A stretch of 64,000 nucleotides of DNA from Rudanella lutea DSM 19387. GTDB taxonomy: Bacteria; Bacteroidota; Bacteroidia; Cytophagales; Spirosomataceae. Shown here piece by piece: positions 44,557-52,864 of this stretch. The translations under genes and the position numbers were made by a program. The DNA is taken from assembly GCF_000383955.1 (NCBI RefSeq), contig NZ_KB913013.1, positions 5,916,325 through 5,980,324 of the forward strand, in the 5' to 3' direction. The stretch's first letter is position 1, and each line of letters starts with the position of its first letter. Below the pieces are notes generated by a model that ran no database searches, was not told the DNA's origin, and worked only from the letters and a program-made list of their open reading frames with translations.

Positions 44557-45897
44557 CTACCCCATTCGTTTGCTGAATTCCTCCTCAATGAGTGTAACCT
44601 TCCATGTCTCGTCGTCGCGCCGGAGATTCTCCAGGTGGTTGTCGCCGTTGACGTAGATGCGGTCGAACTCGCGGTCGCGGGGATTGTAGCCGCTTTTTTG
44701 CAGCCATTCGTTCAGGGCCGCGTTATCCACCTCGTCCTGATTGCGCCAGATGATGAGCGTTTTCTCTCCTTTCAAGGTTTGCCCCGTAACGACGCGGATA
44801 TGCTTACCGCTGATGTACTGCCCTTCGACTACTAAGCCGATGAGGTAGTTGAAGGTTTCGACCAGATCGACGCGGGTGGGGGTGCGCTCGTTTTGCCGGG
44901 TTACGTCGATGTAGCAGGCGAAGGGGTTGCGGAACCGGGCCACATCAAACAAGGACGCCCGGCTTTCGACATCGAGCATATAGCGGAGCAAATACCCCTC
45001 GCGGAACTGAGCCGAACCACCGAGCGCCAGTTCCTGCTGGGCTGTGCGGGCCAGGCTAAGGTTGTTGAGTGTGTCTTCGTAGCTTTCCAGCCGCAGGTAT
45101 TTGAAGCAGTGGCTGATACCCTGCCTGCCAAGAGGCTTGCCGTCGCGCCAGTCTTTCGAGTAAATGACTTTCTGGATACGCGGCTTCGTGACGGTATCGA
45201 AATACTCGCCCATCTCGACCAGAATATATTTACGCTTGCCCTCATCTTCGCGGTTTAAGTTGATAACCGCGTGCCCTGTTGTACCCGAACCGGCGAAATA
45301 GTCAAGGATTATTGATTCTTTACCAACCCCAGAAACTTTCAACGAATCACTTACGGCATGAACCGATTTTGGGAAACTAAACGCCTGCTTATCGCCAAAA
45401 ATATCTGTTATAGCTGCAGTTCCGTTATCACGTGCTGAATAAAGCGGGTTATCCCACCATGTTCGAGGCAGTATGCCACTTAAATTTATACGTTTCTTTT
45501 TATAAACTTCATACGAATCACCCTGCAATTTAACTTTGAATTCTGTTAGATCAGCACGTACTCTATCAACTCCATACTGCCAAACTTTCTGATTACCAGA
45601 ACTATTTATTGGATAAATTGGTATCTCTGACTCTGTAACCTGTTCATTAATGACCCATGAATTTTGCAAGTCTGACCAGCGCATATCAGGAACCCGAATA
45701 GCTTCTGTGTTCTTATTGAAATAAATTGGAAAGAACTGTTTAGGCCGATCATATCTATTTGAATCAGCGCTACTTTTTCTGAAGTTCTCCCATTCAAACG
45801 GGACACCGTTCTGGTCCACTTCATCATACCGCTCTATCTGCTGTTCTGAGTGTGGTAAGCGACCGACTTCAGTTAACTTATCTGATTTTGAGACTGC
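44557..45897 (-). pseudogene. mod: Type III methyltransferase Mod, N-terminus lost
   Basis: The frame is open to the edge of the IS256 element, reading KAVSKSDKLTEVGRLPHSEQ at the very edge and then EWENFRKSSADSNRYD. It contains the DNMT motif I (ILDYFAGSGTTGHAVINLNRED) and the C-terminal Mod part (RAQ..LALGGSAQFREGYL region). In beta-class Mod proteins the catalytic DPPY motif and target recognition start lie N-terminal of motif I, and here they are absent, being cut off by IS256. The protein cannot methylate and the gene is probably not expressed. The 420 residues from GTG at 45819 are the C-terminal portion. Confidence 0.85.
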
Positions 45898-45963
45898 TTT
45901 TTAAACTGTGTCAAGATTGGGTTTGAATAGAAGGGAAGAAAACAATTTCCTAATTTCCTACTC

Positions 45964-47197
45964 ATGACTGACTCCTTCGACTACGAAGCCTTCAAAAAAG
46001 CGGCCATCAAGGGCCTTTATGATGGCAAGCCCCTTACCGGCCAGGACGGCCTGTTCGCTCCCTTACTCAAGCACTTTTTAGAATCAGCTTTGGACGGGGA
46101 AATGGAGAACCACTTAGCCGAGTCACGCCCCCAAGCCAACCGACGCAACGGCAAAACCACCAAGACAGTTAAGAGTAGCGCAGGGCTACTGGAGCTGACC
46201 ACGCCCCGTGATCGAGCGGGCAGCTATCAACCGCAACTCGTCCCCAAGCGCCAAGTGGTACTCACTGATCAGTTGGAAGCTAAAATTCTTTCGCTCTATG
46301 GGCGCGGCTGTAGCTACGCCGACATCAGTCAGCATCTCCAGGAGATGTATGGTTACTCACTCTCTGATAGTGAGCTAACCAGCATTACCGATAAGGTTTT
46401 GCCCGCCATGCGGGACTGGCAAAACCGGCCCCTGGCGAGTTTGTATGTATTGATGTGGCCGCTTCGGCGGTCCGATGGATGGCATCTATTACAAGGTTCG
46501 TCAGGAGGGTAAAGTGGTCACGCGTGTGTTGTACAGCGTGATCGGGCTGACGCTATCAGGTCGTAAACAGGTACTGGGCATTTATACAGCCGAGAGCGAA
46601 TCGGCCCGCTTCTGGCTAACAGTGCTGACGGACTTAAAACAACGAGGGGTAGAAGACATTCTGATTAGTTGTGTGGATGGGCTCAAAGGCTTTGATACGG
46701 CTATCAACACGGTTTTCCCCCGCACAACGGTCCAGTTATGCATTGTGCATCAGTTACGTAATTCGTTCCGCTTTATTCCTGATAAGCATCTGAAAGAGTT
46801 TGTCAAGGCCATCAAAACCGTTTATCAGGCTCCTACTGCCGAGCAGGGCTGGGAGAATCTACAATGGATGCAAGAGCAGTGGGGCAGTAGGTACCCGCAA
46901 GCACTGGCAGGCTGGGTGAGCAACTGGTCGTTGCTATCCTCGTTTTACGATTACCCCGCCAGCCTTCGCAAGGTGGTCTATACCACCAACACGGTGGAAG
47001 CTTACCATCGCCAGCTCCGCAAGGTGACCAAGACGAAGGGAGCTTTTGCTTCTGACGTAGCTTTGCAAAAGCTGGTGTATCTGGTGATTCAGAATCTGGA
47101 AACAAAGTGGGAAACAAAAACCTACAACTGGAAGGAGGTCATCAACGACCTGACAAGTATCTTTGAAGAACGCATCAAACCGCATCGCTTCGACTAA
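45964..47197 (+). pseudogene. IS256-family transposase split by a 16-nt insertion
   Basis: Two overlapping frames together make a 405-residue IS256 transposase. The first ends at a TAA near 46510; the second starts in the next frame. Removing the 16 nt at 46460-46475 fuses them to read MWLDGIYYKVRQEGKV, with total length a whole number of codons. Catalytic residues are D in WLDG, D in SCVDGLKGF and E in NTVEAYHRQ. No other lesion is visible, so the gene is intact apart from that insertion. The break is one codon before the first catalytic Asp. Confidence 0.9.
46460..46475 (+). repeat. 16-nt mini-insertion (A) in IS256 transposase
   Basis: CGCTTCGGCGGTCCGA between TGATGTGGC and TGGATGGCATC. 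Deletion gives ATG TGG CTG GAT GGC ATC (MWLDGI). Identical to copy C in the IS3-type element about 12 kb away, although the two transposases are unrelated. Confidence 0.92.
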
Positions 47198-47221
47198 AGC
47201 CCGCCTGACACAGTTTAAAAA

Positions 47222-47854
47222 TCACTCCCAAGTGATGCCGCCGGTATCGTCCAATTCGACTATTTGCGTCAGCCTGGCCTTCATTTCCTCGGTCAGCAGC
47301 AAACTAAGCCTTCGATAGGTTTCCTGGTGCAGCTGTTCATCCAGGCTACCAACAATCCTTTCCAATGTCCCAATAGACGGCCTCATAATTTTTTCCTGCC
47401 CCAGTTTTAAACACACTTGCCTGAGCAATATCGGCTGGTTGTCATGTTCCATCCCCTTATCGAGCAGCCAGGGCAAAAGCCAGATTTCATCCAGGGGCTG
47501 CCACCGGCGGAATTTCAAATATTTTAAGATTACATTTAAATGCTCCGTTCTGGTCTTATCCCGTTGCCCGTATATTAATAACAGTTCAATATCAGAATCC
47601 AGTTGCCTACTTACCATGGCAGCTACATTTGCCGGGATCTGCTGCTGCCATTTGTCTGGAAGAAAACCCATGAACCGGACAATCCCAATCTGGAGTGCGA
47701 TCGCTAGCCGGTTGTGCTCCCCTCTGAACGATTTAAGAAAAATATTGTCCTGCCGCGTGATTTGGAAAAATTGCATCAGGTCATATTCTGATATTTCTGT
47801 CGGGACCTTTTCGTAACGTTCACGCTGGGATTGGTTCAAAAATCGTGATGCCAT
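47222..47854 (-). pseudogene. tnpA: Tn3-family transposase, N-terminal 210 residues
   Basis: The frame gives the DUF4158-type N-terminal domain of Tn3-family transposases: MASRFLNQSQRERYEKVPTE, FLKSFRGEHNRLAIALQIG and GFLPDKWQQQIPANVAAM. Family members are about 1000 residues. Here the frame stops at a TGA formed exactly where the IS256 end begins, so about 80 percent is missing. It cannot transpose. It diverges from the resolvase gene, as is common in Tn3-type elements. Confidence 0.85.
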
Positions 47855-47866
47855 ATGAAAATGGGG

Positions 47867-47967
47867 CTATCAAAAAGGGTATCAAAATTCACCCCGTCTG
47901 CAATAGGTTTAAAGCCTGTTTTTAAGCGTTAAAAAGTATATTTGTAAAGGAGTTCCTTTTTGATAAG
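47867..47967. other. Candidate resolvase (res) site
   Basis: CTATCAAAAAGG at 47867-47878 recurs inverted as CCTTTTTGATAAG at 47955-47967, with an additional TATCAAAA half-site at 47880-47887. Such half-sites between divergent tnpA and tnpR genes are where serine resolvases bind. A TATATTTG box (47937-47944) in the same gap could serve the resolvase gene. Confidence 0.5.
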
Positions 47968-47974
47968 CAATTAA

Positions 47975-48589
47975 ATGAAAAAACAGAACAATCGGGCCAA
48001 ACGGGTAGCACTATATGCCAGAGTATCTACTCTGGATAAAGGGCAGGATCCACAGACCCAGCTGGACCAGTTACGGGACTACGCCCAAAGACGAAACTTT
48101 GAAGTCATGGGAGAATTTATAGACTACGCTTCCGGAACAACCCAAGACAGGGTCCAGTATAAATTGATGATGGAAGCGGCCAGAAAGAGAAAGCTGGATG
48201 TAGTCCTGGTTTGGCGGTATGACCGCTTTGCCCGCTCAACCCAGGCACTGGTCAATGCCATGAAGGAATTTCAGAGTATGGGAATAGATTTTATCTCCTA
48301 TCAGGAAAATATTGATACCACCACGCCGACTGGTGAGCTGATATTTCATGTGATGGCTTCTCTGGCCCAATTTGAGAGCTCACTGATCAGCCAAAGGGTT
48401 AAAGCCGGTATGGCAAGGGCAAAAGCACAAGGAAAACGTATTTCACGGCCAACTATATCAATGGATCGACAGAATGAAATTTTTGATTTGCAAAAGCAAG
48501 GATTATCAATGAACAAGATTTCTAAACAACTAGGAATAGCTTATGGAACAGTTTACAACTACCTATCCAAAGCGAAGGATACTCTTTAA
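47975..48589 (+). CDS. tnpR: Serine recombinase (Tn3-type resolvase)
   Basis: A 204-residue serine recombinase. The catalytic Ser is S18 (LYARVSTLDKGQDPQTQ), with conserved Arg residues in RYDRFAR. The catalytic domain covers ~9-145 and a helix-turn-helix follows (MDRQNEIFDLQKQGLSMNKISKQLGI). It resolves cointegrates at a res site and would be the only intact recombination gene of the truncated transposon. It lies 121 bp from the divergent tnpA start. Confidence 0.93.
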   Translation: MKKQNNRAKRVALYARVSTLDKGQDPQTQLDQLRDYAQRRNFEVMGEFIDYASGTTQDRVQYKLMMEAARKRKLDVVLVWRYDRFARSTQALVNAMKEFQSMGIDFISYQENIDTTTPTGELIFHVMASLAQFESSLISQRVKAGMARAKAQGKRISRPTISMDRQNEIFDLQKQGLSMNKISKQLGIAYGTVYNYLSKAKDTL

Positions 48590-48626
48590 CCGCGTTAATT
48601 TAGCATCAATGATGATCTTGGCTTTT

Positions 48627-49052
48627 CTAAATCTCCTCATAAAAAGTTAACAGATTGCGATGGTGGTCTAGTGCCGGAAATTCCCGGTCTCCCCATGGCT
48701 GCTCTTGTACAACAGTGTCAATATCATAAATTACACCTTGCTTTTTATATTCTTCGTACAACTCATCAATACCCTGGACTTCAATCCGGCAACTGGCCGT
48801 GCCTGCCAGAAAGCTTTCAGCCCCACTGCAAATTGGATCTGCTACCAGGGATAAGCCTTTATTCTTCCAGCTTTCATCCGAAGATGCCCACAAGTGGATT
48901 TCAATTTCGTCCCGGACTACTTTTGCAAAGCCATCGTCATAATAAGGTGCTGTAAAACCTAACTTTTCAGAATAGAATTTAACGGATTCGTCAATGTTTT
49001 TAACAGGAAGAGCTGGGATCGTTTTCTTCATTTTCATAGATACTGATATCAT
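48627..49052 (-). CDS. VOC-family protein, bleomycin-resistance-like
   Basis: About 134-141 residues depending on start (Met1, Met6 or Met8; MKKTIPALPVKNIDESVKFYSEKLGF is the family start). One vicinal-oxygen-chelate unit repeat pair is seen: ALPVKNIDESVKFY, then IHLWASSDESW, VQGIDELYEEYKKQG and WGDREFPALDHHRNLLTFYE. Such proteins bind glycopeptide drugs or carry out glyoxalase-type reactions; the substrate is not evident. It is probably a cargo gene of the Tn3-type element. Confidence 0.85.
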   Translation of the reverse strand: MISVSMKMKKTIPALPVKNIDESVKFYSEKLGFTAPYYDDGFAKVVRDEIEIHLWASSDESWKNKGLSLVADPICSGAESFLAGTASCRIEVQGIDELYEEYKKQGVIYDIDTVVQEQPWGDREFPALDHHRNLLTFYEEI

Positions 49053-49057
49053 TTAGT

Positions 49058-49267
49058 TCAAGCACAGCACGACTTATTCAATTGTATCGGGGGACATTTT
49101 TGGGTTCCATAAGTGCAAAAAACACAGCAGTCACCGGAAGCAGGCTTTAACAATGTTTTGCAATTTGTACACTCGTAAAAGTACATACATGCATCAACAG
49201 GCATTGTTTCCAAGCGTCGGGTGCCGCAATGCGGACAAGTAAGTATGGATTCCAATATTAAATTCAT
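49058..49267 (-). CDS. GDCCVxC-domain small Cys-rich protein
   Basis: A 69-residue protein with CPHC (11-14), CTNC, GDCCVFC and a C-terminal KSCCA. The GDCCVxC motif is a known domain marker and is often found beside mercury or arsenic genes, with likely metal-binding function. It has ten or more cysteines in 69 residues. It lies 6 bp after the MerT-MerP fusion stop, in the same operon. Confidence 0.85.
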   Translation of the reverse strand: MNLILESILTCPHCGTRRLETMPVDACMYFYECTNCKTLLKPASGDCCVFCTYGTQKCPPIQLNKSCCA

Positions 49268-49273
49268 AACTGC

Positions 49274-49861
49274 TTAGTTTGTTTCAACAACTTTATAACC
49301 AGTAGCGTCGACTGCCTTTTTAATTTCTGCCAGTGACGTTTTCTTACTATCATATCTAACCGTTGCATTGCCATTCTTATACGAGACCTGAACCTGCCGT
49401 ATGCCTTTTAACTTATTAACTTCCTGTTTAACATGATGTTCACACCCTTCACAGGTCATTCCCTTAATTTTTATATAGGCTGTTTGGTCTGTTTTGGAAA
49501 CCGGTTGTTGTGCTTCCTGCTTTTGCTGATAGGCCAGTCCTGAATAACTTGGGACGGCAATCAGAAGTACTGCTGCAAGGGTTACCAGGCTTAAAAACTT
49601 TTTGGTTTGCATAAATGGTTTGTTTTCAGGTCCACAATTACATGAGTCTTCGGAAGCGGGTTTTAACTGCTGATACCATGCAAAACCCAAAATCAATACG
49701 GTTCCAGCAATAAAATAAGGACGCGCAGGCGCAATCCAATCAAAAGTGGTTGCCAAGCTGCTTGTCCCGGCCACCATGGCCAATAATGGTGTGATACAGC
49801 AAACAGAACTTGCCAATGCAGTTAGTATGCTGGCATTAGCGGTGATTTTGGACGCTTTCAT
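49274..49861 (-). CDS. merTP: MerT-MerP-type mercury transport fusion
   Basis: A 195-residue membrane protein. The MerT-like part has three or more helices, a membrane Cys pair C21-C22 (SVCCITP), and a loop with C74 and C76 (SCNCGPENKP). The C-terminal HMA domain, like MerP, has GMTCEGC (134-140; C137, C140). In known systems MerP passes Hg(II) to MerT for import and reduction. No mercuric reductase is visible nearby, so the metal and role are uncertain. The start overlaps the ArsR gene stop by 4 bp (ATGA). Confidence 0.88.
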   Translation of the reverse strand: MKASKITANASILTALASSVCCITPLLAMVAGTSSLATTFDWIAPARPYFIAGTVLILGFAWYQQLKPASEDSCNCGPENKPFMQTKKFLSLVTLAAVLLIAVPSYSGLAYQQKQEAQQPVSKTDQTAYIKIKGMTCEGCEHHVKQEVNKLKGIRQVQVSYKNGNATVRYDSKKTSLAEIKKAVDATGYKVVETN

Positions 49862-50262
49862 AAGGCTACACTTTCTTGACTGGGGATATCAACAAATAGT
49901 TGACCGATGATACTGGCCTGATCAGGTATGATCGAATAAAAGATAGTTTGTCCAGTTTTTCTGGTACGTACTAAACTGGCATCTTTCAGTTTTCGCAGGT
50001 GCTGAGAAATAGCAGGGACGGTCATTTGCAAAATATCACTCAAATCGCAAGGACAAAGCTCGTTCTGCTGCTGGATAAGATAAAGTATTTTAAGCCGGGC
50101 CTCATTTCCAGCAAGCGCATAAACCTGCGCTAACCTGGTAAAAGCGTCTTCATTTTCGTCTAAGGTTTCCTTGCATAGTTGGATCTGCTCTTGATCCGCG
50201 AACAAACGGATGCAGCTACTAATTTGATCTGACTCTTTTTCTACATCTTCCATATCTGCCAC
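49858..50262 (-). CDS. ArsR/SmtB-family metal-responsive repressor
   Basis: A 134-residue winged-helix regulator. The ELCPCDL motif (68-74; C70, C72) is the alpha-3 metal-binding site as in ArsR-type proteins, and ISQHLRKLKDASLVRTRKTGQTIFYSI is the recognition helix and wing. Two further Cys (C17, C30) lie in the N-terminal helix. It starts the metal operon and probably represses it until metal binds. It is followed directly by the overlapping merTP gene. Confidence 0.92.
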   Translation of the reverse strand: MADMEDVEKESDQISSCIRLFADQEQIQLCKETLDENEDAFTRLAQVYALAGNEARLKILYLIQQQNELCPCDLSDILQMTVPAISQHLRKLKDASLVRTRKTGQTIFYSIIPDQASIIGQLFVDIPSQESVAL

Positions 50263-50508
50263 TAATATTTGGGCAAATATAACAGTATTTAAGTATTTGC
50301 TTAAATATATTTTTGAAGATTAAAAACTATGTGCAAATAGTCAAACAGAGTAAACTAACTCATTGGCCGCCGCTGCGGTTGGGACCGGGTTGGCGGACCA
50401 GAAGAACCCTATTTCAAGGCAACTGGAAATTTCGTATAGAACAGTGTATAAATTATGCCTCAAAACTAAAAGCGTAGTTTACTAACGCCGTTTTCCGGAC
50501 ATTTGTAA
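50263..50508. other. Probable right end of the Tn3-type transposon
   Basis: Non-coding. Near 50465-50506 the reverse complement reads TGTCCGGAAAACGGCGTTAG followed by TAAACTACG, which resembles the inner part of Tn3-family inverted repeats (e.g. GTC.GGAAAA.GCGG). The outermost GGGG is not seen. The photolyase homology begins directly after at 50509, consistent with an insertion boundary. Confidence 0.4.
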
Positions 50509-51252
50509 GAAAAACCTCTATATCAGGCTTACCAGCAGGCGGTTCGTCCCCCTAATGGCAGCAATGGCATTCGCCCTTCGGCCCTGTTCATTTCCCGACT
50601 GCGTGCTCAAAGTTATTTCATTCAACTCTTTGAGCGCGATGAGCGCATCGAGTTCGAGAACAAGCACTCCGCTTTCGATGCCCTTGAAAAGCAGGTGAAC
50701 CCAGCGCATTTTTTGGCCTGGCAAACGGGTCAGACAGGTTATCCACTAATTGATGCCTGTATGCGGTGTCTGATTGCTACGGGCTATGTCAACTTTAGAA
50801 TGCGGGCCCTGCTGATTTCGTTTCTGACGCACCATCTGTTTCAGCACTGGCAGGAAGGGGGCTGGCATTTAGCCCGTCAGTACACGGATTTTGAACCGGG
50901 GATCCACTATGCTCAGCTTCAGCTACAGGCCGGAATTCTGGCCAGTGATCGCCAGCCCGTCCGAATTTATAACCCCGTCAAGCAATCACAGGAACACGAT
51001 CCTGAGGGGCAATTCATCCGGCAGTGGGTACCTGAACTGGTTGCCTGCCCGACGCGGTACATTCACCAGCCATGGACGATGCCAGCGTTAGAACAACAGA
51101 CCGCTGGGTGCCGGATCGGTCAGGAGTACCCGGCCCCTATCATAGACACGAAGCAAACGTACCAGTTCGCACAAGAACAGTTCTATAAATTTCGTAACCA
51201 AATAACCTCTTCGAGGAGCGACCTGCCCGGCGACCATCTGGTCGAAAGATAG
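50509..51252 (+). pseudogene. DNA photolyase, N-terminal part missing
   Basis: The frame is open from 50509 (EKPLYQAYQQAVRPP) and carries the FAD-binding part of a class I photolyase/cryptochrome: SYFIQLFERDERIEFENKHS, AWQTGQTGYPLIDACMRCL, TGYVNFRMRALLISFLTHHL, DFEPGIHYAQLQLQAG and RIYNPVKQSQEHDPEGQFI. The antenna-binding N-terminal domain (about 200 residues) and its start codon are missing, replaced by the Tn3-type end. These enzymes repair cyclobutane pyrimidine dimers with blue light, but this copy should be dead. Confidence 0.85.
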
Positions 51253-51360
51253 TTGGGCGAGAACCATCCTTGACTAAGCTGTATTAGATGATAAAATTCT
51301 GAAGTTATAATTGTCTGGAAATCATTGAAAATTATAAACAATCTACCCCTTTGTTCCTCA

Positions 51361-51384
51361 CTGACTGCCCTTAAAGGCAGTCAG
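51361..51384 (-). terminator. Terminator of the DUF932 gene
   Basis: Nine-bp stem CTGACTGCC / GGCAGTCAG with a 6-nt loop, 8 bp after the stop codon of the gene at 51393. No U-run in the minus direction, so efficiency is uncertain. Confidence 0.55.
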
Positions 51385-51392
51385 CTTGCTTT

Positions 51393-52391
51393 CTACAAAA
51401 TGTAGTGGGCAGCTATGGCGTGAAAGGCTTTTTCATCAAGGGCGTAACGGGCGGGTAGCGTCAGACCCGAATTACCATTGAATAGCGCGTGGTTTACGCC
51501 GTTGTACAGGAGCCAAGCGTTGGGGCCGGAGCCTAAAACGCATTCCTCGGTGGCCATACGTTCCATAGCGGCATCAACCAATTTTTGCGAAACACCCACT
51601 TTACGGACCAGTCGGGCGGCTTCCTGCCGGTCGGTTACGGCGGTGTCCTGCATCACGCTAAACACGTCCTGCGTAGGGCTGGGGCAGTCCTGCGCGTAGC
51701 GTAGGAAGTCGCGCAAAAAGTTGACCAGAAAGGCACGGAACTGATTCAGGTTGATACCCCGGTGGGTAAAGATGTGCTGATAGGCTCGTAAGGTCTCGGC
51801 ACTTTCATAGACCCATTCCAAGCCCTTTACTTTGGCTTTCTCCGGCGTTTGACCCGTCACGAGCCAATCAAGGTACTGGTCAAGGCTTACGAACTCGTCG
51901 GCCCATCCCATCATACCGTTTGAACAGATTTGACGGTAAAATGCTACCCGTACCTTTTGCTCCCGTACCCGCTTCATCTCCGTACCCTGAATGGTAAACT
52001 GAGACTTACCCGTGTACGAATTAGTAAACGTCAGTTGCCGCTGAATCACGTCGTTAGGACCTACGGTCGTTTCGTCGGGCAGAATGATATTAATCGAGTA
52101 CTCACCGTTACGGCTGTAGCGGATATGTACGGGCTGCTCAATACCCGTCACTTCTGTAACAGCATCGCGAATAACTGCGTTTGGAATGAGCGAATAGCGG
52201 GGCGACTGGGCGGCAAAAATCTGGCGTTCTTCGCTGGGCATGGTGCCGACGATAAAATGCTGCCGGTCGGTAGGTACGACCCGGTAGGGGTCGGGCAGGA
52301 TGTCACGGGCGGGAACGGACTTGACGGGAAAGCAAATCGTGTCCCAAGAATCAGTGGTTAAAAGTTGGTTGTTTATGTTGGCTTTGCGCAT
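51393..52391 (-). CDS. DUF932 plasmid/phage protein
   Basis: A 332-residue protein, start MRKANINNQLLTTDSW (four codons more are open upstream). It matches the DUF932 family of phage and plasmid proteins: EYSINIILPDETTVGPNDV, FTIQGTEMKRVREQKVRVAFY, RQICSNGMMGW and LVNFLRDFLRYAQDCP. Function of the family is not firmly known. It supports a plasmid origin of this region. It is flanked by small plasmid genes reading the same way. Confidence 0.8.
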   Translation of the reverse strand: MRKANINNQLLTTDSWDTICFPVKSVPARDILPDPYRVVPTDRQHFIVGTMPSEERQIFAAQSPRYSLIPNAVIRDAVTEVTGIEQPVHIRYSRNGEYSINIILPDETTVGPNDVIQRQLTFTNSYTGKSQFTIQGTEMKRVREQKVRVAFYRQICSNGMMGWADEFVSLDQYLDWLVTGQTPEKAKVKGLEWVYESAETLRAYQHIFTHRGINLNQFRAFLVNFLRDFLRYAQDCPSPTQDVFSVMQDTAVTDRQEAARLVRKVGVSQKLVDAAMERMATEECVLGSGPNAWLLYNGVNHALFNGNSGLTLPARYALDEKAFHAIAAHYIL

Positions 52392-52554
52392 GGCGATCAG
52401 CAAGTTTTGTTGTTTTGTACGGCCCTACCGTCAGGCCGTTTGCTGATATAAAAATAGCCAATCAATTACAGTATAACTAATTCACCATCAAAGACATAAC
52501 ACTTTCAACTCCACTATGTTAATGCAAATTTTCAGCACCCCTTGATTAAAAAAA

Positions 52555-52573
52555 CGGTGCCGTAAAGGCACCG
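52555..52573 (-). terminator. Terminator of the 91-aa gene
   Basis: Seven-bp stem CGGTGCC / GGCACCG with loop GTAAA; on the minus strand a run of seven T follows. It sits 2 bp after the stop codon of the gene at 52575. Confidence 0.75.
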
Positions 52574-52574
52574 C

Positions 52575-52850
52575 TCACGACCCAAACGGATTGACAAGAG
52601 CACCAAGCAGGACAGCCATAAATCCTTTGATTCGCTCCCATAACGTCAACAGTCTTGGCTCGTCGCCGTGCGTAGCTTCGGGGCGATTAGTACGGCTCGC
52701 GATAACAGTTCTGGGTTGCTGTTGCTCATCTATGTACAGGATTTTGCCGGTCGTCTGACCGCTTTTTAGCCATTCTGTGAGTTGTTTGGCTGTGTCTGGA
52801 TTATTCAGGATAGCTTTGGCGCGTTCGCTGTAGGGTGCTCTCATACTCAA
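52575..52850 (-). CDS. Hypothetical plasmid protein (91 aa)
   Basis: A 91-residue protein, MSMRAPYSERAKAILNNPDT at its start, with a hydrophobic C-terminal end (FMAVLLGALVNPFG) that could be a membrane anchor. No family recognised. It follows the 105-aa gene after 14 bp, so both belong to one small operon. Confidence 0.5.
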   Translation of the reverse strand: MSMRAPYSERAKAILNNPDTAKQLTEWLKSGQTTGKILYIDEQQQPRTVIASRTNRPEATHGDEPRLLTLWERIKGFMAVLLGALVNPFGS

Positions 52851-52864
52851 AGATAAGTATTCTG

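Larger units (their letters stand above)
45898..47221 (+). mobile_element. IS256-family insertion sequence (about 1.32 kb)
   Basis: Perfect 16-bp terminal inverted repeats TTTTTAAACTGTGTCA at 45898-45913 and (reverse complement) 47206-47221 bound the element. No 8-9 bp target duplication is present: the outer flanks read GAGACTGC on the left and TCACTCCC on the right. The left flank is the type III mod gene and the right flank a Tn3 transposase gene, each missing the part that should continue, so recombination or deletion at the element has joined two unrelated regions. Confidence 0.9.
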
